Assembly: GCA_001788295.1 (NCBI GenBank)
Contig: MGBO01000021.1
Location: 13,906 to 74,002 of the forward strand
DNA length: 60,097 bases
Direction of reading: 5' to 3'
DNA from: Candidatus Roizmanbacteria bacterium RIFOXYC1_FULL_41_16
GTDB lineage: Bacteria; Patescibacteriota; Microgenomatia; UBA1406
Below the pieces are notes generated by a model. That model had not been told where the DNA came from, searched no databases, and worked only from the letters and a program-made list of their open reading frames with translations. This document shows positions 29,995 through 40,791 of this stretch, piece after piece; position 1 is the first letter of the stretch; every line of letters begins with the position of its first letter. Position numbers and translations under genes: made by a program.

Positions 29995-31052
29995 ACATTC
30001 TGACTATTGTTGGCGCCAGGCCTAACTTCATCAAGGCTTATCTTGTTAGTCAAGAATTAAAAAGAAGGGGACATCGGGAGATTATTGTTCACACCGGCCA
30101 ACATTATGATTACGAGATGAGTGCCGTCTTTTTTAACGAACTCAAGATTCCCGCACCCGAATATAACTTGGGATTGAGAGCAGAACAAATCAATCAAATG
30201 GTAGACAAGATTAAAGACATTATTAAAAAAACTAGGCCGGCACTGAGTCTTATTTACGGTGACACTAATTCCTCGCTTGCCGGAGCTGTGGCCAGTTATT
30301 TGAGCGGTATTTTAATCGCCCATATTGAGGCAGGAGAGCGTTCCTTTGATTTTGAAATGCCGGAAGAGCGAAACCGTATTCTAATCGACCATTATTCACA
30401 ATTTCTTTTTTGTGCGACAAGAACTGCCGTCAATCATCTAAAGAAGGAGGGTGTTAAAGGTCGAGTTTTTTTTGCGGGAAACGTCATGTACGATTCAGTC
30501 CTGTCTTGTCTTCCTAAGGTTAAATCGGCGACAATTCTTAATAAACTCAAACTTGAACCCAAAAAATACCATTTATTAACCCTGCACCGGCCTCAGAACG
30601 TCGACAGCAAAGATAATATCTTGGCATTATTGGAAATATTTACCAAACACAATCAGCAGGTTGTTTTTCCCCTGCACCCTCGGACAAAAAAAAGGCTTCA
30701 GTATTATGGACTGCTATCTAAATTCAAAAAAGCGATCAAAATTATTCCACCACAGCCCTACCTTAATCTTTTGGCTCTACTTTATAACTCAACCTTAGTA
30801 ATGACCGATTCGGGCGGGCTGCAAACCGAGGCATTCAGTCTGGGCATCCCCTGTATTACCTTTCTCAATCAAACAACCTGGGTAGAAACCGTCGCCTCTG
30901 GCAATAATCGTGTGGTTGGATTAGACAGAAAAAAGATCGAGTCTGCTTTAAACTATTTCAGCAAACACGGTTTCAATAAAGCTCCGGACATTTTTGGAAA
31001 CGGGCAGGCTTATCTAAATATTGTCAATCAAGTCGAAAATTACTTTTTATGA
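29991..31052 (+). CDS. UDP-N-acetylglucosamine 2-epimerase family (WecB/WbpI-like)
   Basis: ILTIVGARPNFIKAYLVSQEL, HTGQHYDYEMSAVFF, YGDTNSSLAGAVAS, HIEAGERSFDFEMPEERNRILIDHYS, TDSGGLQTEAFSLGIPCITF. Confidence 0.92.
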   Translation: MNILTIVGARPNFIKAYLVSQELKRRGHREIIVHTGQHYDYEMSAVFFNELKIPAPEYNLGLRAEQINQMVDKIKDIIKKTRPALSLIYGDTNSSLAGAVASYLSGILIAHIEAGERSFDFEMPEERNRILIDHYSQFLFCATRTAVNHLKKEGVKGRVFFAGNVMYDSVLSCLPKVKSATILNKLKLEPKKYHLLTLHRPQNVDSKDNILALLEIFTKHNQQVVFPLHPRTKKRLQYYGLLSKFKKAIKIIPPQPYLNLLALLYNSTLVMTDSGGLQTEAFSLGIPCITFLNQTTWVETVASGNNRVVGLDRKKIESALNYFSKHGFNKAPDIFGNGQAYLNIVNQVENYFL

Positions 31053-32197
31053 AACAAGTCAGGCCAAAACTGCTGATAATTACGCCTTCTTTAAGTGGAG
31101 GTAGCTTTATAGCGCTCAAACACCTGGCTGAGGCAGCCAAGAATGACTTTAACAACACGATACTAGGGTTAGGGAGTAGTGATACAAAAAATGCCGCCTT
31201 TAATTTGATACGCATTCCGTATTTTCGTTACGACAAGATCTGGGGACACTTGGCCTCCAAATATACTCTTTTTGGTTTTGTTTCTATCTTGCCGCTTTAT
31301 TTGATTGCCCTTTTTTATATTATTAAGCTTCGGCCCCGAATTATTGTCTATAACGGTTTGGTCACATTCTTGCCTCTTGTTTTTATCGCCAAGCTGCTTG
31401 GAGTGAAAAAACACGTTCTGTCATTTAGAAGTCTTTGGGACAAAAAACGATTCCGGTTTCTGGAAGGATGGGTTAAACTAGTTCTTACAAACATCGACCT
31501 GGCATTTGTTAATTCGCGAGGAACCTCTGAAAATCTTGAGCGACTCATCCCAGAAGATAAAATCTTAATTGTTAATCATCACGCTAGGGCTGTGTTTTTT
31601 GAAAAAAGAAACCGGCAGCAGTTAAGAAACAAGTGGAAGATAAATAAGAAGTTCGTTGTCACGTTTGTTGGGCGCATAGACGAGGAAAAGCATTGCCCAT
31701 TTTTATTTAAGATCATCCGGCAATTTCAGTATGACAAAAAAATTTTTTTTCTGTTTGCAGGGGAGGGAAGACTTAAAAATGAGGTTTTAAGATTGACGGA
31801 AAAATATCCTGTCAGATATGTCGGCTATTTCAAGAATCCCGAAGGCCTGGCCGAAATTTACGCTTTGTCTGATCTGCTCTGGTCTTATGCCGATGAGAGT
31901 TATCTATCCCGTCCGGCAGTTGAAGCAATTGCCTCGGGTACTCCGGTAATTGTTCCCGAGGTTCCAGCAATCGGAGAGAAAATACAAAAAGGGGAACGCA
32001 TAAAAGACAACAGCATCCTTCCTCCTAAGATCGGCTGGTTTGTCCCCCTAGAAACCGAAGCTGTTATTAGACTATTAAAAAAAATTAACAAAGAGAGATT
32101 AGCTTTTGCTATGCGCCGGGATTGTCTTGAGTTTGGAAAGAAAAATTTTAAAGCCGATCCCAATATTAACTTGGTTAAAAAACTGAAGCAATTATGA
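31049..32197 (+). CDS. Glycosyltransferase family 4
   Basis: FVVTFVGRIDEEKHCPFLFKII; YADESYLSRPAVEAIASGTPVIVPEVPA. Confidence 0.85.
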   Translation: MKQVRPKLLIITPSLSGGSFIALKHLAEAAKNDFNNTILGLGSSDTKNAAFNLIRIPYFRYDKIWGHLASKYTLFGFVSILPLYLIALFYIIKLRPRIIVYNGLVTFLPLVFIAKLLGVKKHVLSFRSLWDKKRFRFLEGWVKLVLTNIDLAFVNSRGTSENLERLIPEDKILIVNHHARAVFFEKRNRQQLRNKWKINKKFVVTFVGRIDEEKHCPFLFKIIRQFQYDKKIFFLFAGEGRLKNEVLRLTEKYPVRYVGYFKNPEGLAEIYALSDLLWSYADESYLSRPAVEAIASGTPVIVPEVPAIGEKIQKGERIKDNSILPPKIGWFVPLETEAVIRLLKKINKERLAFAMRRDCLEFGKKNFKADPNINLVKKLKQL

Positions 32198-34461
32198 AAC
32201 GCAATTTTTGGTTTGGTTTAATTTGCACTCTGCTTTTTTTAATTCCACTCCTGTGGTTCAGAGCCGATCTTTACTCTCTCGGCGAGGACGATACCGGTCT
32301 CAGCTATTTCAATACTAAGGGAACGCTTAATGAAGCTTTGTCCGCTTGGTACTCCTCAGACCATATTCCCCGTTTTGAACAATTTGCCGGCCATGCTCTC
32401 GTGTTTAATCTTTTTTTAACAGCCCTAAGAAAACTTACTCTGGAACAGATTAATATACAACAGTTGATCTGGGGGTTATTATTAAGCCTCTCTTTTTTCT
32501 ATATTGTTAAGGTCTTGGAACTTTTTGCCCGCCGGCGATCACCCGCATTTTACTTGGCCGGACTCTTTTATAGTCTGGCCCCATACTTCTTTATTGTCGA
32601 ATACTACTTTCTTATGCCCTCAACCTTTGGGATTGTTTTGGCTCCGGCAGTCTTTTATTACTATTTCCTTGCCCTAAAGAAAAACTCTAATCTACCCTTA
32701 TTTAAGGGAGCAATTTTGACCTTAGTGCTGTCTCGCGTTTTAACCACTCCGGCATTCATCAACTTTATGACTTTCTTTGGTTTGTTTATACTGGTGTGGG
32801 GTCGATTTAATCTCAATTGGAGGGATTTTAAGCGCAACTTACAACGGTTTTTTGTTTATGGGGTTTTAATCGTCTTTATAAACATCATTCTTCTTTTACC
32901 TACCCTTTTTTCGCTTTTTACTGACAATAATAGTGGCCTGCGACAGACTTATGGTGCTCGTAACGAAGCCGACTATATGCTCAACATGCTAAGCTATACT
33001 CATTCTGAGATTAAGGAGATCCGTTTTATTTACTACTTGACGAATATTTTTCCTGAAACAATCGCTAGACTACAAGGCTTTCGAAATTACGGATTTTACC
33101 CACAATACATAAACCATTTCTTTGCTCTTAGTTTAAGCTTGTCTTTCTTTATCTTATTAGGCATAAGAGACAAAATGAATAGGTCAAAAAGAGAGACTCT
33201 CCCGTTCCTGATTTTGTTTATCGTTTGTTTACTCTTTATCAGTGTGAATCTGATAGAGGCATTGAAACAGTTCTATAGTTTTTTAATGATTAAAACGCCG
33301 ATTTTTAATATGAACCGTATTCCCTCCATGAAGTTTCACCTCAGCTATTTATTTTATTTTTCGCTTCTCACCGGACTGGCCATTGAGGATTTGCTCCGCA
33401 ACCGCATGCGGCGATTTACCCTTGTATTTACTATTTATGGTTTTATCGCTGTTCTTCTACCAAGTTTTATATTTTTAAATGGACGCTTTTTCAGGGATGA
33501 GATTCCCAATAATTGGGTAAAAGCCATGAAGTTCGATCAGACATATCTTGATTTAACTAAATACGTCCGCAACGAGCTCAGGGACGATACCAGATTGTTG
33601 CTGTTTCCGCTCGGATATGGTTTTGGAGCATTTATTCCCGGAGATAACCCTAATCAAACATACCGAGCCATGACTACCGGTTTTAAAACCTTTACCAAAC
33701 TTAATCTTTTTGGTAATTTGAAAATTCTCAGATTGCAAACAGACAGCACTATCAATCAAATGGTTGAAGACTATTTCTATCGTCATGATCTGTCGGCTCT
33801 TTATTCCCTGACCAAGAAACTTAATATCAAATATATTCTCTATATTAAGAACATAAAGCATCTAAAACCTTTTGCTGAGATAATTCCGGTTTATACTTAC
33901 AAAAGTCCCTCTTATTTTGCCGCAGTCAATAAGAAACAGCCAGTCTACGAAAACACAAAATTTGCTTTATATAAAGTCAAAAATTACAACGACCTTTCCC
34001 AAATAAGCACCGGAGACAAAGACACTCGTCTTTCTTTCCAAAAAATTGCCGACTTTATGTATCTAATCAAAATACGAACTAAGAGTACTGAGAGTTTGCT
34101 TTTTCAGGAACTTTTTTCTCCAGGCTGGAAGCTTTATCCCATCTCAGAAGCAGAGTTTGATTGCAAACATCCTTTAAATCTAGCCAAAAACTATCCAGAA
34201 ATTTCTGAGTGCAAACATCTTAATGACAACTGGCTTGGTAATCTTAAACTGAGTCGATTCTTTTTCAAAAAAGGATTTGATCTACCGCACGGTGTTTTTG
34301 ACGGTTATGCCAATATTTGGAAAATAAACACACATGAACAAACGCGATATTATGCACTGATATTTGAGTGGCAGAAGATCTATGTTGCCTCTGCCTTGTT
34401 TTCCGGTTTAGTCTTGGTTTTATACTTGGTTAACATTTACAGAAATCAGAATGAAAAATAA
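32194..34461 (+). CDS. Large polytopic membrane protein (755 aa), GT-C/YfhO/AftD-like
   Basis: Many TM helices; C-terminal extracytoplasmic LLFQELFSPGWKLYP...HGVFDGYANIWKIN pattern seen in large GT-C-like proteins. Confidence 0.55.
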   Translation: MKRNFWFGLICTLLFLIPLLWFRADLYSLGEDDTGLSYFNTKGTLNEALSAWYSSDHIPRFEQFAGHALVFNLFLTALRKLTLEQINIQQLIWGLLLSLSFFYIVKVLELFARRRSPAFYLAGLFYSLAPYFFIVEYYFLMPSTFGIVLAPAVFYYYFLALKKNSNLPLFKGAILTLVLSRVLTTPAFINFMTFFGLFILVWGRFNLNWRDFKRNLQRFFVYGVLIVFINIILLLPTLFSLFTDNNSGLRQTYGARNEADYMLNMLSYTHSEIKEIRFIYYLTNIFPETIARLQGFRNYGFYPQYINHFFALSLSLSFFILLGIRDKMNRSKRETLPFLILFIVCLLFISVNLIEALKQFYSFLMIKTPIFNMNRIPSMKFHLSYLFYFSLLTGLAIEDLLRNRMRRFTLVFTIYGFIAVLLPSFIFLNGRFFRDEIPNNWVKAMKFDQTYLDLTKYVRNELRDDTRLLLFPLGYGFGAFIPGDNPNQTYRAMTTGFKTFTKLNLFGNLKILRLQTDSTINQMVEDYFYRHDLSALYSLTKKLNIKYILYIKNIKHLKPFAEIIPVYTYKSPSYFAAVNKKQPVYENTKFALYKVKNYNDLSQISTGDKDTRLSFQKIADFMYLIKIRTKSTESLLFQELFSPGWKLYPISEAEFDCKHPLNLAKNYPEISECKHLNDNWLGNLKLSRFFFKKGFDLPHGVFDGYANIWKINTHEQTRYYALIFEWQKIYVASALFSGLVLVLYLVNIYRNQNEK

Positions 34462-36475
34462 AAATAAGCAATTTTCCCTTATTGTAAGTGTCTATTTAAT
34501 TTTTATCTTAGTTTTCATAACAAATCTGGATTCTAAATTAAAACCAGTCGATCTTACTAACTATTTGCGCATTAACTACCGTTACCTTCTAACGCCTGCC
34601 AAACAGTCACTTTACACAACTGCCGGTATCCACGAGTATCCGTATGTACAAACTCCTGTTTGGTCTATTAAATATCCATTGATCCAAATTAACGAAAAGA
34701 TAGAAATATATAATGGGAAATACGATGAGTTATTTTTTGCCAGTAAACGTATTGCGGAAATCATTAAGTGGAGTAATCAACTTGAAGTTCTTGGTCGATA
34801 TCCAGATCTACACTCTTTGAAAAAATATTATCTCAGAAATCCTTTTGTTTTTAGTAACTGGGAAAATATTCTGGCACGGTATCACGCGCATCTTGAAAAC
34901 ACTCTCCGTGATTCCAGTCGCGGTCCTGAGCGAGAACAAAGGCTTTTATCTTTGCATTCTTACATAGAAAAAAATGAGAACGTGCTTTATCAGGTTGTCT
35001 TTAGCTCAGGCTTCTCGACTTCTAAAAAAAAATATTTGCGTAAGCTGATTCATTCATTAAACAATCATTTAAAAAACCAGATCCCTAGGTCGATTACGTA
35101 CCCAAACCCGAGATTGATTGATTATTCACTCGAGGAAATTATGATTAACCGTGATTACGGTTATTATGACATTAGCTTTAAGTCCTTAGACAAGATTGAG
35201 GTTGGGGAGAAGGATTTTCAACTATCCGTGGGTAGAAAAAACTATGATGTTAGTAAAATTCCCGATACTAATGAGTATATTATTGACAATGTCTACCTTG
35301 GTCCAAACAGTCAGAACCTGAAATTGTCTGTTAGACGGGACCTCAACGTGTCCAAAGATATTCCCTGGTCAACTGCTGATCCTAATATGTTTACTCTGTC
35401 ACTTAATCCTGAAAAACTAACAGACACAATCCTTGTAAAAATTCGTTACCGATCAGTCAAGCCTATTAACATTTCAATTAAGCAAGCCTACTGGGAAAAA
35501 AAGCAATTGTTTACGGATAAATTGAGTAATAGGTTTTCACGTTGGTTAGATCGCCTTCTCTCTTTATTTAGGGTCAGCCCAATCGACAACAACTTGAAAG
35601 AGGACAGTATTCCAGAAGAAATCATTTCCACCACCATATTAGATGATTTTTTGGATCCCAGTGGGGAAAGTAAAGAAATCACTCGTGCCATAAAGCCTAA
35701 AAATGACCGCGTAATTACCCAATTTCAGGTTCAGATGTACTCAAAGGATTCTTTGTTAGATTCGGATCTGGAAAAAGTCAAAATGAGTTTGTCACCGATT
35801 TTTCTTCCTAGTCTTACTCTCATCAAAACCAAGCCCATGGACGATATAGTCCCGAAAGTAACTTACAAACGAATTCGTCCTAACCATTATCAATTACATT
35901 TTTCTAGTCTGTCATTAGACCAGGAAAATTATATACTGAAAAATTTGGGGTATTTCTGGCAAACTGTTGACCAGAAAGAAACAAAAAGCGGCCTCATTGT
36001 CGAGGTGACCAATATTTTACCTAGATTGTCAGCCCGGGTACTCTTAGTCATTACAGTCCTTTTAATGTTAATTAGAAATATCTGGCCTCAGATATCTAAG
36101 CTGTGGCTTCAACATCGCCAGGAAACAAACAGAATGTTGATGAAAATTTACGTCTGGTTTTTTCACCATATAGAGAAATTCTCGAACAAACACCGCAAGC
36201 TTCTACTGATAACAACCATAATTATGGTAACAATTAATATTCTTGTTATTCCGATTCGGTCGACTGGTATTATTTGTCTTATTTTTCTGCTTATTTGGAC
36301 TACCCTAAAGGGATTTAAACAAAAGGGCCTTATCTTAATAAATACCAGCCTCATCTTAATGCTTCTTTGTCTCTTACTTTCGTCCTTACAGCTTTATTTA
36401 TTGGCAGAAAACGTGGCCGCCTGGATCTTCTTACTTTTACTTATGGGTGTTATTTTGATATCCTTGGAAAAATGA
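34451..36475 (+). CDS. Orphan membrane protein (674 aa) with a large extracytoplasmic domain and C-terminal TM cluster
   Basis: N-terminal TM (IVSVYLIFILVFITNL), ~500-aa soluble stretch, C-terminal hydrophobic helices; no family recognised. Confidence 0.6.
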   Translation: MKNKNKQFSLIVSVYLIFILVFITNLDSKLKPVDLTNYLRINYRYLLTPAKQSLYTTAGIHEYPYVQTPVWSIKYPLIQINEKIEIYNGKYDELFFASKRIAEIIKWSNQLEVLGRYPDLHSLKKYYLRNPFVFSNWENILARYHAHLENTLRDSSRGPEREQRLLSLHSYIEKNENVLYQVVFSSGFSTSKKKYLRKLIHSLNNHLKNQIPRSITYPNPRLIDYSLEEIMINRDYGYYDISFKSLDKIEVGEKDFQLSVGRKNYDVSKIPDTNEYIIDNVYLGPNSQNLKLSVRRDLNVSKDIPWSTADPNMFTLSLNPEKLTDTILVKIRYRSVKPINISIKQAYWEKKQLFTDKLSNRFSRWLDRLLSLFRVSPIDNNLKEDSIPEEIISTTILDDFLDPSGESKEITRAIKPKNDRVITQFQVQMYSKDSLLDSDLEKVKMSLSPIFLPSLTLIKTKPMDDIVPKVTYKRIRPNHYQLHFSSLSLDQENYILKNLGYFWQTVDQKETKSGLIVEVTNILPRLSARVLLVITVLLMLIRNIWPQISKLWLQHRQETNRMLMKIYVWFFHHIEKFSNKHRKLLLITTIIMVTINILVIPIRSTGIICLIFLLIWTTLKGFKQKGLILINTSLILMLLCLLLSSLQLYLLAENVAAWIFLLLLMGVILISLEK

Positions 36476-37296
36476 AAAAGCCGTTGGCCATCATTCTCAC
36501 TGTTTTGTTTTGGCTGATAATTAATTTCCTATTTGTTTTCAAAACCTCAAATCTGAGTTTTTCTGTTTTGTCACATCATTATCCAACGAAGATTTTTACC
36601 ACTCCCGCAAACCAACAACTTCTCAAGGGAAACACATTGGCATCCGAGATTAAAGTTTTAGATAATTATTTGGGAATTATCGCCATCCGCTTTGAAGCAT
36701 TTGACCAATCCGTTAAGGATAGAATTAAGTTCACGTTGACAGAGAAGGGTAGTAACTTACCTTATTTTAGTACTATCATCAATACCGATCAATTCGTCAG
36801 TAATGAACTTTTTCCCTTTGGGTTTCCCATTATTAACGATTCTCAACATAAAACTTATAAGATTGAAGTTAAATCCTTGTCGGGAAAGAAAAATATGGCG
36901 GTGGCCTTAAGCGCTCAGGAACCCGCGCTTATTGCTTATCATCAATTTCCGTCTCGTGAATTTAAATCTGATCCAGGAAAATTATTCTACTTCTTAACAT
37001 GTAAAACACTTTCCTCCTTTCGGGATGTTAAGACGTTTGGGGGTTCAATGCTGGCCACTCTTCCTTTTTTTCTCGTCTTGTTCTGGCATTTACTTATACG
37101 CATACTGCCCAGGAAGTTATCTTTCTATCAACCGATGTTTTTTCTGGCGGCGCTTTTTTATCTTTTCTATTGGGGATTAGGACAGTTATTTAGTTTCAAC
37201 TCGAGTTGGTTACTCATTTTGACAAAGGGATTTATTCTCTTAGGTGGCTTTCAACTAATTTATCTCTGTTTAAAAGCGCTGTTTTATGAAAAATAA
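36474..37296 (+). CDS. Hypothetical membrane protein (start MKKPLAIILTVLFW)
   Basis: ATG at 36474 overlaps the preceding stop; N-terminal TM, beta-rich soluble segment, C-terminal TMs. Confidence 0.6.
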
Positions 37297-39847
37297 ACTG
37301 ACTCTGATTACCGTCGTTGGAATTTTTGCCGCACTCATCATAATTGCCCTAAAGCACGCAACCTGGGGAATTGATTTTTGGGACGAGGGCTTTTATGTTG
37401 CTACCGCAATGCGCTATGCTTTCGGCGACATTCCATTTCTGGATGAGTTTGCGACACACATCTATTCGTTTGATAAGCTTATGGCCCCACTTTTTATTCT
37501 TTTTCCCAAAATTACTCTTTTTCAGGTTCGTGTCGTTGGAATAGGCTTTAATTTTTTAAGTCTTTTTTTTCTTTATCAATATCTTAGCCGTTTTGGCCCC
37601 CGGATTTTAGTTTCGCTACTTGTGGTTGCGCTTTTTTTTATTAATAATTTTGCTTTTATTGCTTCACCTTCATATAACTCAGGCGCGTCAAACTTTATTT
37701 TGCTTTCTTTTCTCTGCTTCATGTATTCTCTGGAAATACAACGTTTGTCCCAAATCTTGGCGGTGTTTTCCGGCCTGTTTCTGTTATTCGCTACCATAAG
37801 TTATCTTAGCCAAGGGGCAATGATTGCTATTCCGATTTTTTTTTACGTTGCAATTAGAATTGGCAAGAAACCTCAGTATCAGAAATTTCTCCGGCCTTTG
37901 AAGTTGTTGGTCATCACTTTTTTTGCCGGTTTATCGATATTATTCATTCTTCTTTACACAACGGAACTGCTACCCGTTTTTATTAAGGGCATTATGGACC
38001 AATCGAGCAAACGAGACATTGGCGCTGGTCTGGCGACAAGCAAGATACAGTTGGTTTACTTCTGGTTTGTCAGTGCGCTAAGAAACGGCTTTGCTCTTGT
38101 CTCTGTTCTCGGTCTAAGTTTGGGTATTATCTGGTACAAAACGCGAAACAAACTCGCTAAATTTAGTCTTGTTGATTTAATAACCTCGCTTGGATTGAGT
38201 CTTTTTCTTTTACCGACTTTTATACCAATCGATCCAAGCTTTATAACCCGAACTTTGCCTCTTCTATTCTTTCTTCTTTTTCTGCTTATAGTTTCGGCGT
38301 TTTCAAGAAAATATTCACGGCTAGTTTCAATTTTACTTCTTTTGGGATACCTAGGCGGTTTGCTTTATCACCCGGAAACCGCAGCCACTCTCGGAGGCCC
38401 AATTCAAGCCCTGGTGCCGCTGTCGGCATTTCTTTTTTTCTTCTATTCCCTTCGGCTTGTCCCGCTTACAGTCTTTCTTTCCCTTTTTCTGTTTATTTTC
38501 TTTAAAAAAACCGACGAAGCTCTTGGTATTTTGCACCTGACAAATTCCTTTGCCATTAGTTCCTGTTTGCTGTTAATTACTCAAGGTATTTGGGCTAATA
38601 ATAAAAAGGGGGTTCTCTTGGATTCTTGGAGGTCTGGTTTGATAGCCGCCTTTGTCTGGTTTACCGGAGCTGGATTAATATTTTCCTTTTCTTCATTTTC
38701 GGGCTATTCGCGGATGATTCAAGGAGCGGCACCGCTTTTTGCTTTTGCCTTTGTTGGTATTTGGAGAATGATTAACAACTATTGGACTAAGACCAGAGAA
38801 GTGGCTATTCATTTTTCCTGGCAGATTCCGATTTTCGGTATTTTGCTTCTTTTCTTATCTTCGGGCTTCAAATATTATTTTTTTCAGGTTAATAATGAAT
38901 ATTATGATCGAGCCACCGCAAAATTCAAATACCCACCAACAATTGCCGGTATTTACTCAACTCCGCAGAAAGTTGAAGCCATAGAAGACCTTATGTTTTA
39001 TCTGAAGGGCAAAGTTAACCCAGGCGACTATTTTCTTACCTATTATTACGATCCTCTTTTATACTTTATTACTAAAACCAGGCCAAGCTATCGTGAAGTT
39101 CTGGCTCAGGAAGACTACACTCCATATGATACCAGAGTGGAAATGGTAAGAAATATTAAGCTTAGAAATAAAATGCCGAATTATGTAGTTAAATTCATGG
39201 TTCACCAGGGCTCGGTATTCAAAAACCCGGTTCACAATATCTGCGAAAACAACGAACGTTGCCCAATTGATGTTTTTGTGAGCAACAACTATTATGTGGA
39301 AAAATCTCTTTATCCTTTTGAGGTCTGGCACAGAGGTAAAGGACCGAAGTTAAAATTATGGCAAACTCAAAAACCGATTTGGGAAGTTGACTTAAACGAT
39401 TTTTTGAGTCCATACAATTCATCACTCTTCTTTTCGCATCAGAATTTTGCTGCTTTTTTAAAAGTAGATAAAGCTGCTTTCATTCATATTGTTCCAGACA
39501 AGAACAGATCAGCTCTAACTTTAAGTTACGTGCCAAATACGCTGCAAAAAATAAATGTTAAAGCCGGAGATCGGATGGTTTTAACAGTCAGAGCTCGGAT
39601 TGGCCGGAAAGAAAAAGAGTACAATGCTATTCGCGGGTACCTATATATCAATGAAGAACTCCCCGATGGAATCGAGAAAAACGATATTGCCATTTCTACA
39701 CCGGGATGGGACGAATATATCGTTTCCAAAAAAATCCGCAACCTTAAAAATCCGGTCGAATTTGTACTTCAGTGGCTACCAGGTTCAAGCAATGATTATC
39801 TAGACATTGAGTGGATGAGACTCTACCTAGAAAGTCGCCATAATTAA
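37286..39847 (+). CDS. GT-C-like glycosyltransferase (853 aa) with C-terminal beta-sandwich/CBM-like domain
   Basis: HATWGIDFWDEGFYVATAMRYAFGDIPF (GT-C DE motif in first loop); polytopic; C-terminus ends DIEWMRLYLES like CBM-type domains. Confidence 0.65.
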   Translation: MKNKLTLITVVGIFAALIIIALKHATWGIDFWDEGFYVATAMRYAFGDIPFLDEFATHIYSFDKLMAPLFILFPKITLFQVRVVGIGFNFLSLFFLYQYLSRFGPRILVSLLVVALFFINNFAFIASPSYNSGASNFILLSFLCFMYSLEIQRLSQILAVFSGLFLLFATISYLSQGAMIAIPIFFYVAIRIGKKPQYQKFLRPLKLLVITFFAGLSILFILLYTTELLPVFIKGIMDQSSKRDIGAGLATSKIQLVYFWFVSALRNGFALVSVLGLSLGIIWYKTRNKLAKFSLVDLITSLGLSLFLLPTFIPIDPSFITRTLPLLFFLLFLLIVSAFSRKYSRLVSILLLLGYLGGLLYHPETAATLGGPIQALVPLSAFLFFFYSLRLVPLTVFLSLFLFIFFKKTDEALGILHLTNSFAISSCLLLITQGIWANNKKGVLLDSWRSGLIAAFVWFTGAGLIFSFSSFSGYSRMIQGAAPLFAFAFVGIWRMINNYWTKTREVAIHFSWQIPIFGILLLFLSSGFKYYFFQVNNEYYDRATAKFKYPPTIAGIYSTPQKVEAIEDLMFYLKGKVNPGDYFLTYYYDPLLYFITKTRPSYREVLAQEDYTPYDTRVEMVRNIKLRNKMPNYVVKFMVHQGSVFKNPVHNICENNERCPIDVFVSNNYYVEKSLYPFEVWHRGKGPKLKLWQTQKPIWEVDLNDFLSPYNSSLFFSHQNFAAFLKVDKAAFIHIVPDKNRSALTLSYVPNTLQKINVKAGDRMVLTVRARIGRKEKEYNAIRGYLYINEELPDGIEKNDIAISTPGWDEYIVSKKIRNLKNPVEFVLQWLPGSSNDYLDIEWMRLYLESRHN

Positions 39848-39873
39848 TATTATAATGTTTAAGTTTTAAGTAA

Positions 39874-40788
39874 ATGGCAAACAAAAAATCAGTCAGAATA
39901 TTAATCACCGGAGCGCATGGCTTTATTGGTCAATCCATGTACAAATTCTTATCTCAAAAGTCCGAGTTTAAGATTACTAACACGAATCGTTCTCAAGATC
40001 TTAGAGATTTTGAGATTTGTCTTAAACTAACAAAAAATCAAGATCACATATATCATTTCGCTGCCAGTATGGGCGGGATTGGTTTTTTCTCTCAGCAGCA
40101 TTACTATCCAGCTCTGGATAATTTTACAATTGATATCAATCTCTTGAGGGCGGCTGAGGCAAACGGCGTCAAAAGAATTTTTTATCCCTCTTCAGCTTGC
40201 GCATATCCGGTCTACCGTATGAATGAAGGGGCTTTGCTTTCTGAGAAAATGCTCTCTGAACCGGCGGATCCAGATCAGATGTATGGTTGGCAAAAGTTGA
40301 CAATGTTGAAGTTGCTGGAATATTCACCTCTGGATTGCCGAGTAGGACTTCTCCATACTATCTACGGCCCGGGACAATCATATAAGGGGATCAAAGCCAA
40401 ATTCCCACCCCAGATTGCATACAAGGCAATTGTTGCTCAAAAGTCTCACGAAATCAGTGTCTGGGGAAACGGCAAGCAAACTCGTACTTTTCTGTATATC
40501 AACGACGCCGTTCGAAAAATCTATGAAGTTATGAATAAAAAAAAATATTTCGGTCCAGTAAATATTGGCAGCAGTAAAGAAGTCACCGTCAACGAAGTAG
40601 TCGAAATTTGTTGTCAAATCCTCAATATAAAACCAAAAATTATTCATGATTTGGATAAGCCGGTTGGGCCACTTAGGCGCCGTTGCAGTAATCGTAAATT
40701 TAATCAACACTACAAAACAGGGGAAGAAACTTCTCTCAAGGAGGGATTCAGAAGGATTATCAATCATATTCTAAATACAGAAACATAA
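39874..40788 (+). CDS. NAD-dependent epimerase/dehydratase (GDP-mannose 3,5-epimerase/GDP-fucose synthase-like SDR)
   Basis: ILITGAHGFIGQSMYKFL, FYPSSACAYP, EPADPDQMYGWQKL, FLYINDAVRKIYEVM. Confidence 0.8.
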   Translation: MANKKSVRILITGAHGFIGQSMYKFLSQKSEFKITNTNRSQDLRDFEICLKLTKNQDHIYHFAASMGGIGFFSQQHYYPALDNFTIDINLLRAAEANGVKRIFYPSSACAYPVYRMNEGALLSEKMLSEPADPDQMYGWQKLTMLKLLEYSPLDCRVGLLHTIYGPGQSYKGIKAKFPPQIAYKAIVAQKSHEISVWGNGKQTRTFLYINDAVRKIYEVMNKKKYFGPVNIGSSKEVTVNEVVEICCQILNIKPKIIHDLDKPVGPLRRRCSNRKFNQHYKTGEETSLKEGFRRIINHILNTET

Positions 40789-40791
40789 AGA

